In this document: positions 43,556-54,422 of the stretch, in pieces
Numbering within the stretch: the stretch's first letter is position 1
Layout of the letters: every line of letters begins with the position of its first letter
NCBI RefSeq assembly: GCF_000835495.1
Contig: NW_015622545.1
Span: forward strand, 930,001-994,000
DNA length: 64,000 bases
Reading direction: 5' to 3'
DNA from: Cladophialophora immunda
Taxonomy: Eukaryota > Ascomycota > Eurotiomycetes > Chaetothyriales > Herpotrichiellaceae
Notes under the pieces: model-generated
The model's input: the letters and a program-made list of their open reading frames with translations, nothing else
The model's database searches: none
Told to the model about the DNA's origin: nothing
Program-made: the position numbers and the translations under genes

Positions 43556-44170
43556 CCGCCGCTGCCAGCGTCGGCTAAAGGACTCCAAGAGACAGGAGGG
43601 ATCTAGCAGGACAGGACTGGCTGCCAACCAGGCGAGGATCTCTCGATAAGAAATGGTCAACAGACGATGGTGCCAACGCTGCCAGCGCCACCAGCTTCGG
43701 CTAAAGGGCACCAAGAGACAAGTTGTTGGGATCTAGCAGGACGGAGGCTGCCAGCTTCAGCTAAAGGACCCCAAGAGACAGGACGTTGGAGGCTGCCAAC
43801 CAGGCGAGAACTTCACCACGATGCGGAAGGCTTCGCTTGCGTCCAGACACATCGATGTTGACCAGATGTCCTTCGACACGGACTTGGAGAAAGCCTTCCT
43901 ACCGCCTGCGACATCTCAACCGCAAGTGCCAGGACCACGTCTGGACTTCTCCCTTCCGAACAGCAGGACAGGGAGTGCCAACGCTGCCAGCGTCGGCTAA
44001 AGGACCCCAAGAGACAAGGTGTTAGGATCTAGCAGGGCAGAACCGGCGGCCGACCAGAGGATGGCCTCAGCAAGGACCCCAGAGACAAGACGCCAGAATC
44101 CAGCAGGACGGGAGGCTACCAACCAGGCCAGGACGCCAGAGACAAGACGTTGTATCCAGGCCCAGGACTG
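43556..44170 (+). repeat. degenerate tandem of GGCTAAAGGACCCCAAGAGA units
   Basis: At least six units of GCTAAAGGACYCCAAGAGACA and TCYAGCAGGACRG followed by GGCTGCCAACCAGGCGAG, at 43570, 43690, 43750, 43990, 44065 and 44130. Single units occur at 8400-8480 and 10295-10365. Confidence 0.7.
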
Positions 44171-45000
44171 CAGTCCACAGAGACGACAGTCAAGACCTCG
44201 CCCTACAGGCCCCTGCGGTCGCGCAGAGTTCAAGTTGGTCGACTGGAATGACGTCCCCAGCCGCCCCGAACGCACAGCACGCCTTCTAGGTACAGTTGCA
44301 CAGGAGATGGCCGCATTGAGTTGCGACCGAAAGACTCGGTCCTAGTCGCCACTCCAGGCAGTGTGAGACGCGACATACCAAGATGCTTCTGCCAACGGTA
44401 CCGACGGCCAGGACAGCGAACACAAACCGCCTTCACAGGCTGGCAATAACGTTCTTCGCGCCCCTGGAAGTCAACAAGTCCGACTTGGAGAAGCTGGTCT
44501 CGCAGAAATACCCCAGCCGTCAAACAATGCCCCGGAGGGCAAGTGTGCAAGAGAGCAAGAGGGCAGGGTTGCAAGAAAGTCTGGAGGTTTACAAGTTTGG
44601 ATATTCACAAGGGGTTTGCAGCAAGAGAGCAAGAGAGCAGGCGTGCACGACGACTGGAGATTTGGAGATTCGCAAGGGGTTTGCAGCATACGCCGCGGGT
44701 GGGTGCAAAATGCGCCCAAGGGACAAAAGTTCGAGTCGAGTGGCCACGCCGACGCCGACGCTCACGCCCACGGAAATCATCTCCGACAACGACGCCATCA
44801 GCCATCAGCCATCAGCCATCAGCCATCACATCGGCTGCAAGACATGCGAGATGCACGATGCGCGAGCACAGACGACATGCAGATACACGAGATGCTGCAA
44901 CAAGTCATGTCACGTCATGTCAAGTCATGTCAAGGCAGTGGTCAAAGTCCAAAGTCGCCCAAGTCAAAAAGTTGGGCCATCAAACACACTCGAGCGCAGT
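44171..45000. repeat. mosaic of repeat units and module B
   Basis: 44285-44420 resembles 10420-10620. 44380-44560 resembles 50825-50990 (CCAACGGTACCGACGGC, AAGTCAACAAGTCCGACT, CCAGCCGTCAAACAAT). 44540-44690 holds AGAGCAAGAGRGCAGG and ATTCGCAAGGGGTTTGCAGC repeated. 44735-44780 has ACGGAAATCATCTCCGACAA. 44793-44900 is module B with five CATCAGC units. Confidence 0.6.
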
Positions 45001-45334
45001 CCTGCGCAGTCGGTGCAGGGGAAGAAGGCAGAGGGAGAAGGGCACCCAGCACTGCGCAGGCTGGAAACCACTTCCAGAATTTCAACGTTTTTCTCGACGC
45101 AAACCCCCCACCCAAGCGGACTCTCGCCTGTCTCTGCAGTCCCAGCCCAACGACCTGCGCAGGGCTGTGTGTTGGGTTGTTGTCCCAGCCAGCAGCACCA
45201 ACGTCAGTTGCACCGTTCGCCTTCCTGCCATTCAGCCATAAAGTAGGAGCAAGGTTACCGTCCTGGCCAGTAGCACCAACGTCTGTTGCGCCGTTCGTCT
45301 TCCCGCGCGGCATCCGTCGGCAGCTCTGACCTTT
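45001..45334 (-). repeat. module J, inverted copies
   Basis: The minus strand reads KANGATDVGAAGWDNNPTHS and then a second unit KTNGATDVGATGQDGN at 45240-45310. It is the reverse-oriented relative of 30180-30330. Confidence 0.65.
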
Positions 45335-46750
45335 CCCTCGCGCTTTGTTCGCCGAAATTCATTTGAAATGAATCGCGAGCTAAGACGTTGCAGAGTGGGT
45401 GGAAATGTGCAGTTTCTGTAGATTATATTTATATCTGCAAGGCTGTAGACGCCGGGAGGGGCTTTGACGGGGAGGAGGGACGATCGAATAGGCCCCGGTG
45501 GTACTCCGGCTGGCATAACCGATTCTTTGACAACGACCTAAGGTTCACTCAAACCTCCATTGGAGTCTTTGACCTTTATCTCACCTTTCCCTTGAGCTTT
45601 GAAATGAATCGCGAGCTAAGACGTTGTTGCAGAGTGGGTGGAAATGCAGTCTCTGCTTGGATTATATTGTACGGGGATCGAATTCGTTGGCATGCACGTG
45701 CAAGAACGCACAGAGGCCTGTCCGGGGGCGGTAGATGAGCGCGGTGCTCTGGTCGTAACGCTGTCTCGCTCGCCTGCCAACAACAATAACAATATACACA
45801 AACCAAACACTGGAGGTCAGCGTATAGTCGCTGTAGCAGAATCAATCGCAGGACTGCCTGCAGCGCGTCGCAGGAACAGGAACAAAGGAAGAATAGAAGG
45901 TTTCGAGCACAACTAGCACTCTGTTCGCTATCTTGAAGTAAAGCTGACTTGATCTATTAATGTTACTTAAGGACTATCAAAACCATTGCCTACTCCGCCA
46001 TTGGTAAAGCACCTTGTACAGTCACGTGACTGTATAACTTGGCCACCACGCCAGCCCATTACAATATCTGCAAGATTATAGACGTCGGGAAGGGCTTTGA
46101 CGCGGAGGAGGAGGGGCGATCCAATAGACCCCGGTGGTCCTCCGGCGCCAGTGGCATAACTGATTCTTCCACAACGACCCAAGGTCCACTGAAACCTCCA
46201 TTGGAGTCTTGTCCCTCTGGATCGACTCAGGAATTGCGGTGTTCTTGCTTGCTGGCCCACCGGTGCTCAAATTCGCTGCCAAGTTGGGTCAAATCGGCGC
46301 CGGAGACGAGAGACAAGAGATAAGACAACATTCGTGGGGAACCATTCTTCAAGTTGTTGTTCCACTCCCACAGTGTTTGTGGTGTTAACAAGATGGGGTG
46401 ACCCCCGATTGGATGATATCTATAAGGTTGTAGACGTTGGGGAGGGCCTCTATTGGAGTCTTTGTTAAAATGAGTCGTTGTATAGTGGGTGAAAAGGTTG
46501 TTTGGTCCACTCCCAAAGTGTTTGTGGTGTTAACAAGAATGCAGGTATGTATGTTGTGGGGTGACCGCCGATTGGATTATATCTTCAAGGTTATAGATGT
46601 CGGGAAGGGCTTTGACGAGGAGGAGGGACGATCGAATAGGCCTGGTGGTACTCATGCTGGTATAACTGATTCTTTGACAACGACCCGGCGGACGATACCG
46701 TCGCCCACCGGCTTCCGCTCGACCGTCAACGTCTCGAGAAAGCTGGGGGA
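45335..46750 (-). repeat. dispersed repeat I, three inverted units, with inverted repeat H inside
   Basis: Units of repeat I lie at 45345-45660, 46050-46335 and 46365-46680 in reverse orientation to 29198-30165. Repeat H lies inverted at 45665-45815. 45815-45950 carries CTGCAGCGCGTCGCAGGAAC and a short AT-rich stretch. No protein is encoded. Confidence 0.7.
46017..46034. promoter_or_regulatory. 18-bp perfect palindrome with a CACGTG core
   Basis: TACAGTCACGTGACTGTA is an exact palindrome. CACGTG is the E-box recognised by bHLH factors. No gene starts next to it, so its role is open. Confidence 0.5.
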
Positions 46751-46862
46751 GGCGTATCCCTTCAGCCCACAGGCCAATTTCCAGGCCAGGTTGAGCTCGT
46801 CGGCCAGGCACGTGTTATTTCCAAGACCATTGATGGGTGGGTGGCGATGGGTCGCGTCGCTG

Positions 46863-47168
46863 TTACAGAGGGCGGCCCTTGTGCCAGGTGCGCACGACCT
46901 GGTTGTTGATGGTCCAGTGGAATATCGACAGGATCTTGACTGCGACCGAGTCTGCCACGTCCTCGCCCTCCTGGAGCCTTCCTCTGTATCGCATACGGAT
47001 CTTCTTCAGTGCAACTTTGTCCTTTGTGTAGATGTGAATGGCTTTGAATACTTTTCCACATGTGCCTGCACCAACCACAGACTCATTGCCCGGCTTTCGG
47101 AGGTATATAGATTCGGATTCTGCAAACTCGAGAGGCAAGGTAGGCCGAGACTTGATCTCCTTCTTCAT
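46863..47168 (-). pseudogene. CDK-type kinase N-lobe fragment (CTK1-like)
   Basis: The minus strand reads YLRKPGNESVVGAGTCGKVF then KAIHIYTKDKVALKKIRM. GxGxxG is the glycine loop, and the Lys of VALKK is the ATP-contacting residue. The combination RKPGNESVVG, GKVFKA and YTK fits the CTK1/Cdk12 branch as I know it in ascomycetes. After KKIRM homology is lost, and the PITALREI-type helix and catalytic loop are missing, so it is only the first exon-sized part of the domain. Confidence 0.65.
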
Positions 47169-47950
47169 CTTCTTCGAAGGGGGAGAGCTTAATCGGTCCG
47201 GTCGGCGTTCTCGTGGAGGCAGTTGTTGATGCAGCTGTTGTTGACGGTCGTTGGGATGCCTTCGATCATGTGGTGCGAATTTCCGGTCAAATGGCCTCGA
47301 AATCCATGTCTATCGTCACGGTGGTCAAGATGTTTGTTCTTGGGGCCTTGTGGTGGTGGTGGTGGTAGCCGATTGTCTGGGTGTTGTCAACACCCCTTTT
47401 TGGTCTTGACACGGTCGGCGTGCTGCTCCAGACTGACGAACTCGGTGTAGACTTAGAACTCAACCCCCAGCTTCCTGGCCTCCTCGACCAAAATGGGTTC
47501 CAGGAGACTTTGTGGGAGGTTGGATATGCTGCAGGGACTGGATGCTTCGTAGGGCCCTTCCTTCGAGGGCTTGTTCTCCCACGCCCAGAGCCGGCCATAT
47601 GCTTCCCCTGGCGAGACTGTAGAGGAAAGAAGAGTGTGCCATGCCTTTTTGATGCTGCCGTGGGGTCAGTATACATCTAAGGGACTCAATGCGAAAGGGG
47701 GAAGCGCAGCTTACCGGGGGCGCCACTGCGCAGTTTCAGACACCGCTGCTCCAAATCGGCATCTTGATGGACCTCCATCGCTCTCTGGTTGAAAATATTG
47801 GCTCGAGGGGTGTCCCTGCGAGAACAAAGTCAAGTTTCAGCGACTGTGCTGCTGGGTGCTTGAAGCTGGATGCTGGGTACTGGGTGCTGGGTGCCAGAGT
47901 GTCAGAGTGGGTGACCCCTGCGCCAGGAAAAATGCTTCAATTGTGCGAGT
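47169..47950. other. GC-rich stretch with short minus-strand frames
   Basis: 47460-47726 on the minus strand reads IQSLQHIQPPTKSPGTHFGR, gene-like but short. 47345-47375 is (GTG)n. 47840-47905 carries GCTGGGTACTGGGTGCTGGG units of the CCCAGCACCCAG type seen at 58600-58650. No gene is assignable. Confidence 0.4.
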
Positions 47951-47954
47951 GCCC

Positions 47955-48130
47955 TTCCCCTTCTTACCCTCTGCCTTCTCCCTCTGCCTTCTCCCTCTCT
48001 CTACCTTCTCCCTCAACCTTCTTGCCTTCTGGCCTTCTGGCCTTCTGTCCTCTGCCTTCTTGCCTGCGTTGGACTGTCCTCGAGTGTGTTTGATGGCCCA
48101 ACCTTTGGGATTTTGCAACCTTTGATCCCC
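47955..48130. repeat. pyrimidine-rich minisatellite and CTCGAGTGTGTTTGATGG block
   Basis: CCTTCTCCCTCTGCCTTCTC and TTCTGGCCTTCTGGCCTTCT runs, then TGGACTGTCCTCGAGTGTGT. The same order (tract, then a gene relic) occurs upstream of four zinc-knuckle relics, but here no knuckle sequence follows. Confidence 0.65.
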
Positions 48131-48900
48131 TAAGAATCTGCCATTCACGGTTCATGCTGTCCCCCAATGCCTCACGGAACGCTCTCACCAACATGCTACC
48201 CGCAAAATTCCAGGAGATGGATCAAAGAAGAGATGGAGTGGAGAGATTCCAAACCTGATGCAAAGAAAGGTCACCATCGTCGACGCCGTTCACAATGACG
48301 AGGCCACCAAAGTTACTGGGGCAGCCTACACCGGAGCCAGACTTGTTCGAAAAGATTGATGGTCAGCCAGCTTTTGACCCTGCTCGCCTTGTCTGACGGG
48401 TTGCAGTACTATAACCAGGCTATGCTGGGGTCAGGCGGTAGGTTAGGCGTGGTCCCGCCCCCGTCGTTGCATTTCTGCTAATCTGGAGTGGTCCAGGCAA
48501 TATTCGGTCTCCGTGACGACGGGAGTCTGGATGTCGGCAACCGGTATTCCATATGTTGCCTCGATCTTCCACCTGGGGTTTCGTGTGCGGTGCGACACTA
48601 GCATCTCTCCTCGCCCAGAGATACCCTGTCGAGCGGGTTCTTTTCGCTATTGTCTGTCTCATGGCGACCAGCTGCTTATTCTAGCTTCCAGGGGATACAT
48701 GTCTAGCGATTTGGGTCCTCGGCATGCTCGAAGCCGGTGCCTCCCCGATGTTGATGGTCGCAGTGGGATCATTTGATAAGAAGAACGAACAAGCTCTCCG
48801 TACGGCAGTCTGGTTTGGCGTAAGTAAGTGACATGCGAGCTCCTCCAAGGGGTGTGTCCATTGAACGTGTCTCTTCCATCACTAACCGTTGGCAAATAGC
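48131..48900. other. no gene recognised
   Basis: Average composition. Short frames on both strands carry no motif I know. 48740-48900 may be the degraded start of the permease relic that follows. Confidence 0.35.
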
Positions 48901-50060
48901 TGGCTTTGTTATTATCTTCTCGCCTCTCGTCGACTACGGCCGCCTGGAGTCCTGGCAATAATACATGTTCCTCGCCGCGGGTGGTATGACAGTGGCATGG
49001 CCATTTGTCCTCTTCTTCTTCCCTCCGGTATCAGAAACAGGCCTCCATAGCCAGCCCCTCTTCAGAACTCTCACTACCATCTTCGCCGGAACAGCCACCC
49101 CCGTTACAGAGACAGTACTCACCGATTCCCGGATTCAACAACGACACGCAGTCGAATTTTACGCAGAATGGACACGTCAACGCCGCGTATATTCACCATC
49201 AGCGCGAATCCGGCGTCTTCCCGAAGTGGTTCATGCCCACCCCGTACGGTTGAGTCAACGGTACTGGAGAGGGAAGAAATGCGGTGTCGAGGTTGGCTGT
49301 TTCAGGTCCTTCGGGGTGTCCTTAAATGGCCGGTGCATACTTGGAGCTAGCCGAAGGTGATACTGCCGCGTCTTTAAAGTGTCAGCATGCGGCTGGCGGC
49401 TTACTCTTTGCCGTCTACCTTCTGGGTTAGTACCTCCTGACGGCGCAGCTGCTGGCCGCCGTGGATTTTCCGCTGAATATCCCTGTGGGCGACCTCAGCA
49501 CGGACGAACAACTCCGGTATCAGGAACACTCATCTCGAGAAGGATCACACATCTTTGAGCTACTTCTGGACGTCAAATTCTGGACGTCAAATTCTGGACG
49601 TCAAATGCTGGACTTCAAATTCTGGCTTTATCTTTGCCATTGCCTTCCTCAATATGATCCCCAATGGACCAAGATCCATGTTCCTCCCGATCATTATCAA
49701 CGGCTTCGGTTTCAGCACATTGAACACCTTCCTCCTCCTCTACATACCTTACGGGTTCATTACTGGCATGGTGATTTATGCCATGACTCATGCGGCTTAC
49801 AGGTGGCAGCACGTCCGATGCTGGATCATCGCCGTGGGACATTATTGCACGACCGTCGTCTCCCCGCAGCCTCATGTCGGCACCATCCTTCTCTGTGGGA
49901 TCTCGCCTCCTCGGGGTTCTTTTTGGGATACTGTTTGGGCAACTTTGTTACTCCACTGCTGTTCCCAGAGAAGGAGAGAGGCACCCCCACCGAAGGTTTC
50001 TCGCAGTCGTCGACCTTCATCACCAAGTCGACCTCACAGTTCACGGTTTAGAGTTGATCC
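48900..50060 (+). pseudogene. MFS permease (allantoate permease-like) pseudogene
   Basis: 48965-49035 reads AGGMTVAWPFVLFFFPPVSE, the end of the N-terminal half of Dal5-type permeases. 49632-49800 reads AIAFLNMIPNGPRSMFLPII then NGFGFSTLNTFLLLYIPYGF, the helix 7-8 region. 49915-49985 in another frame reads FFLGYCLGNFVTPLLFPEKE, the helix 10 region. 49565-49620 holds three GGACGTCAAATTCT units. Frameshifts and insertions between segments make it a pseudogene. Confidence 0.68.
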
Positions 50061-50106
50061 GCGGGGATTGCGAGGAGAATCTCCCGGGCCAGGCACTATC
50101 ATCAAC

Positions 50107-50553
50107 ATGAGTGAGATCCGCCAACATGCCGAATTCATGAGACAAGCTACGGGGATTGAAACTCTTGGAAAGGCGATGAGAGAGTTCGAAGAGTACCAGA
50201 AGCGCGAACAAGACAGAAGAATGGAGACGTGGGGAAGACGAGCGCAACAGCGTCAAAGATTGAACGTGCTCCCATATCCGCACAGGGTTGATTGCCGCGG
50301 TTGCTTTCCTACGGTCGCGGAAATTACTCGCTCTAATCCTGCTTGTCGGCACCGCTGCTCTCAGTCTATGCTTGCTCCAAAGCTCCGCGCAGATCCAGAC
50401 CCTCGAGGAGTCGACGGCCTCACTCTTCCAAGGCCACCATGCGCACGAGGAGACGACGGCCTCGCTCTTCCAATGCCACCATGCGTACGAGGAGAACCAG
50501 CCACTCCTCCCGGCGAGCTCCCTGTTGCATCCTATTCGCCAGCGAGTCACCTA
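50107..50553 (+). pseudogene. small membrane protein remnant, one frame change
   Basis: ATG 50107 opens SEIRQHAEFMRQATGIETLG, KAMREFEEYQKREQDRRMET, an amphipathic helix. Near 50260-50290 the frame must change to reach LIAAVAFLRSRKLLALILLV and GTAALSLCLL, a transmembrane helix, then two 39-bp repeats reading TASLFQGHHAHEE and TASLFQCHHAYEE, and a stop at 50553. A 30-nt overlap of frames could hide a very short or non-canonical intron. Family unknown. Confidence 0.5.
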
Positions 50554-50639
50554 AGGAGAAGGAGACTTTCAGACCGCTCGGGCTCGCCAGTCACGAACCC
50601 TCAGCGACGCCGTAGCCGAGTACCGCAGGCGTGCGACAT

Positions 50640-51060
50640 TGACCATCGTGCACAGAAACGTCTACATCTATGACTACAACCGATGCAGAGACTATGCGGG
50701 AATCTCGGAGGCTTTCGACTACGGCTACGAGGATGACTTGACGGACAAAAAGACGCCCTTCGATCGAGATGCCCACGTGGAGGTCGTGGTGAAATCTGGC
50801 AATGACGACGCAGGGATAGACAACCGAATATGCTTCCGCCAACGGTACCGACGGCGACCGCCTTCGCAGGAAGTTGAGATCGGCAATACCGTTCCTCGCG
50901 CGCTACAAGTCAACAAGTCCGACTCTGGGACAAGACGGAGAAGATGGTCCGGCAAAAATACCCCCAGCCGTCAAACAATCCCCCGGAGAGCAGGAGAGCA
51001 AGAGAACAAGAGAGTAAGAGAGCAAGAGAACAAGAGAGTAAGAGAGCAAGTTGTGTAAGT
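50640..51060 (+). repeat. repeat related to 44380-44560, ending in AAGAGAGCAAGAGA tract
   Basis: 50640-50760 has a + frame reading VYIYDYNRCRDYAGISEAFD. 50825-50990 follows 44380-44530. 50990-51055 is a (GAGAACAAGAGAGTAA)n microsatellite. Confidence 0.6.
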
Positions 51061-51239
51061 GTGCACGATTGGAGAGTGGATATTACCCGCCCACCTTGCG
51101 AATCCATCCTCGACCATCAGACATCGTGTCTGTCAGGATGGCCACGCCGGCGAGAATGGCGATTACGGAGCCCAGAACAGCGTGAGGCAGACTGTGGCCG
51201 CCTCACCCTCCCAATCTTTGGCTACTTTCTCACTCTTTT

Positions 51240-52365
51240 GGCGAGCAGATACTCTTGACACCAACAATATCACCATTGCCACTCCTTGGGAACAGCAGAC
51301 CTATTCCCACACGCCAACATTGTCATCAAAGACCGCAAGATCGTATTGTTTCTGGTCCAAGCATGCCTACCAACTAAAAAAAACCCAAAGGAAGCATTGT
51401 TATAACTGGACCTTCTCGACAGCCTCCAATGTCCACATAGCCATCGACTGTGCCACCTTCAAGACATACGTCTCCTTCAAGTTATACGTCCTCACAGTTT
51501 CTGACCCACGCCGAGTGCCAGTTCGCGGCATTGGTTCAGTCGAACTCAAGCTTCATCGAGAACCGGGCAGCGCGACAGGACGAGTGGCCGTGGCGAAAGC
51601 TGTGTCTCCGTCGATGCAGGCCCCGGCGTGCGCAAGTCATCCGTATCACTGCGTGGAGTGGCCGCCGCGCGCAGAAGCCCTCTGTCCACCTCGCTTCTCT
51701 GCTTCAACGCCTCCCACGCGGCGAGACCAGCTGGCGGCGCGGCGCAGGAGGGTCCTCAGCGTGCCGTCCGTCGGGCATGCAAGTTCTGCGGCGGGTTTGG
51801 TGCTGTCTATGCATGTTGGCGGGGTTCCTCCAGGGAACGTCGTTGTCTGGTTCAATGGGTTCTGTCCCACACCTCAAAATTGGCTTGCTGGCTGTGCGCA
51901 CCCGGCGACTCCGTCGTCTGCGTGACACACGGCTCTGTCTCCTACCACTTGAACAGGTGCCACCGCTTTTCGATTCATCAGACGGTCTACACAAACGCTA
52001 CACACTATAGGAGACCCGAGGTCAAGAAGACAAACGTTCCCATGCTCATGGCCAAAGCCGTCAAAGAAGGCTACGAGGTCACTTACAAAGGCCTTCTGGC
52101 ATGGTGTGACCATCAAGAGCCTGCTGATGTTCCACGATTCCGTCTCTTTCTCGTGGCAATGGAGGCTGCCTTCGCAAACATCCTTCGTCGCATCGATCAC
52201 ACCCATCGAAGAGCCACCGACGACCGTGCAAACATGAGCAAGTTAGTATACCGGGCGTGGGAGGTGGAGGCACGGAGCCCTCGCGAGTCGATGGGCCGTG
52301 GATGGAAGGTTTCTAGAGGCCGCTGCAGAACGAGCCCGCAACAAGTCAAGACTGTGCCCGCGTAG
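51240..52365 (+). pseudogene. retroviral-protease-like (copia-type gag-pol derived) gene remnant
   Basis: 51395-51580 reads NWTFSTASNVHIAIDCATF, then VPVRGIGSVELKL. This is the pattern W-FST-SNVH-A-D---F...V-GIG-VEL of aspartic-protease-like proteins related to Ty1/copia polyproteins, many of which are single genes in ascomycetes. The usual catalytic D-S/T-G is FSTAS here. In the next frame 51970-52260 reads KTNVPMLMAKAVKEGYEVTY, LLAWCDHQEPADVPRFRLFL, unrelated and unrecognised. 51560-51900 is Arg-rich in all frames. At least one frameshift near 51580 breaks the first part. Confidence 0.5.
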
Positions 52366-52639
52366 AGGGGCGTGGCGAAGTATCTCCAGCCACCATGCCT
52401 GCTGCTGTCCCTGCATGGTACTGGGAGCTAGCTCTGACGGGACGGGAAGGCCATGGAGGAAATCTTCGAGCCCACCTACGACTACGCCCCGCAGTCCATT
52501 CGCGAGAGTATCAAAAAATGCCAATAACGCTTCACCGTCAGGGCCAAGAACCCAAAAGGAGCCGGGCGATCTCGAAGTGGTCGAAGGTCCGCCGTTGCCC
52601 CCGCTCAATTGGGTTTGTTTAATGGTGCAGACAATGAAG

Positions 52640-52790
52640 AGGAGGGGGCAACAGCAGCAGCAGCATCAGCAGCAGCAGCAGCATCAGCAGCAGCAGCAGC
52701 ATCAGCAGCAACACTAGGAGCAGTAGGAGGAGGGGGAGGAGGAGGAGAAGGAGAAGGAAGAGCCTCTCCCGGCGCAGCGGGCGAGGGTAT
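52640..52790. repeat. (CAG)n and (GGAGGA)n microsatellites
   Basis: 52651-52712 is a CAG tract interrupted by CAT every sixth triplet, giving an 18-bp higher-order unit three times. 52720-52765 is GGA-rich. Confidence 0.9.
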
Positions 52791-54240
52791 ACAGAACAGG
52801 CAGGCAAAACAAAGCAAAACACTGCACTGTGACCGCTCTGGAGAGACTGCGTTGGACAGACAGACTGGCTGCGCTAGACTGACTGCATTGGACTGGCTGC
52901 AGTGGACTGGCTGACTGCACTGCGGTGCTGTGGGGACCCTTTGGGCAGGGCAGGGCAGGGCAAAGCAAAGCAAAGCAAAGTAGAGCGAAGTAGAGTAGGA
53001 CAGAGCAGCGGAGGGTAGCATAGATCAGCGTAGTAGCGCAGAGCAGGACAGAATTGGCTGCCAACCAGGACAGGACTGCCTCAGCAAGGACTCGGCTGAG
53101 TCGAGCAGCAGCGGGAAGTCCTTCGAGTCAGCGCTCTTGCAATGACGCTGCTACTGAGCGATACATTGACAAGTTTCTCTCCAGCTTTGCAAGCAAGGGT
53201 GTGTGCAATACACCACGAGAGTGCAAACCGCCCAAGTCGGTGCAAGACGTGCGGCGGGTATGGAATAACCAGCCATCCTCGCTCATCTCGTCCCATCTGT
53301 CAATGCTTCGTGAGCAAATACGCTGAACAGTATAGGACCAAACAAAACAAAGTCCAGCATAGCACAGCACAGTCAGTCAGTGAATGGCGTCGGCAATAAA
53401 ACAAAGCCAAACAAAGCCAAATACTGCACTGACTGCGCTACACCAACTGCACTTGCTGCGCTGGACTGACAATGTTCACCCCGACATTGTGTTCCCCGAC
53501 ATTATTCACCCCGACACTCTTCACATCATGTCCCGCGGGGCATTGAACCCAGATTGTGTGCCCCGTGTGTGAACCGGCTGTTGTGGACTGCTTGACTGCG
53601 GTGGACTGCTTGACTGCGTTGCGGTGCTGTTCCGTGCGGGAGCCTTTCGACTGAATAGCACAGAGTAGCACAGCATAGAGCAGGCAGAGCAGGCATAGCA
53701 GAGCAGGCAGAGGAGCGTCAGGCCTGGACAATGGTCAAGACCATCGACGGCAGTGCGAGAGCACAGGGTTGTCGAGGCCAGGTGCCAGATGGAGGGATCT
53801 GTCCATTCGCCTCCCACTTGATATCCTTCTCTTTTGCAGTGCTCGATCGAATCCAGCTCGCAGTAGAGCAGGGCATAGCAGACCAGGGTAGAGGAGCCAG
53901 AGGAGCCAGAGCAGGGCAGACCAGGCTGAGCAGCGGTGCGGCGGCGTGTAGGGCATGGTTGAGTAACGCAGCATAGAGCAGAGAGTAGCGCAGGCCATGG
54001 CAGAGCAGGCAGATGAGGGAAGACCAGGCTGCTGAGCAGGAAGCCCAGGGTAGAGCAGACCAGGCTGAGCCAGGGAGAGTAGGCAGAGAGCAGGGTATAG
54101 TAGAGCAGAGCAGACCAGGCTGAACCAGGTAGAGCAGAAGTTCCCGAGGGTGCCAATGAATGCTCCCAGCTTCGGCTCAAGGGCCCCAAGGAGGCCTGCC
54201 AACTGGGCCAGGACCATATTCTAGGCATTCCTAGGACTAT
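52791..54240. repeat. long degenerate low-complexity field of GCAGAGCAGG, AAAGCAAAGC and GACTGCGGTG units
   Basis: 52845-52925 has GACTGCRYTGGACTG units. 52945-53020 has GGGCAGGGCAAAGCAAAGC. 53340-53470 has AACAAAGCCAAACAAAGCC and GACTGCGCT. 53475-53560 has four units of TTCACCCCGACAT/TATTCACC. 53580-53630 has TTGACTGCGGTGGACTGCTT. 53650-54140 has AGAGCAGGCAGAGCAGGC and AGAGCAGACCAGGCTGAGC. Between them, 53725-53830 repeats 6360-6475 inverted. No frame has coding character. Confidence 0.7.
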
Positions 54241-54304
54241 GTTCCTGCCAACAGTGCCGGAATGCCACAGTGGCAGAGTGGGTCTGCGTCAAGAAAAATG
54301 CTTG

Positions 54305-54422
54305 GATTGTGCGAGTGCCCTTCTTGCCCTCTCTACCTGCTCCCTCTGTCTTCTCACCTTCTACATTCTTACTCTCTACTATCTTGCCTTCTACGCTCTA
54401 CCTTCTGCCTCCTGGCCTGCGT
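54305..54422 (+). repeat. pyrimidine-rich tract 5' of zinc-knuckle relic e
   Basis: CTTCTTGCCCTCTCTACCTG to CTACCTTCTGCCTCC, same class as 36600-36712. Confidence 0.75.

Noticed and set aside
43556..44170. coding repeat protein from the GGCTAAAGGACCCC units
   Set aside because: Unit lengths vary and are not multiples of three, and all frames carry stops.
49555..50673. 372-codon + strand open frame
   Set aside because: It crosses the MFS permease relic out of frame in places and then the separate amphipathic-helix remnant. Permease motifs appear in two different frames, so it is not one gene.
51628..52365. 245-codon + strand frame as an intact gene
   Set aside because: Its first half is Arg/Cys-rich shadow of the shifted protease-like gene. 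Only the second half looks coding, and no ATG with context precedes that part.
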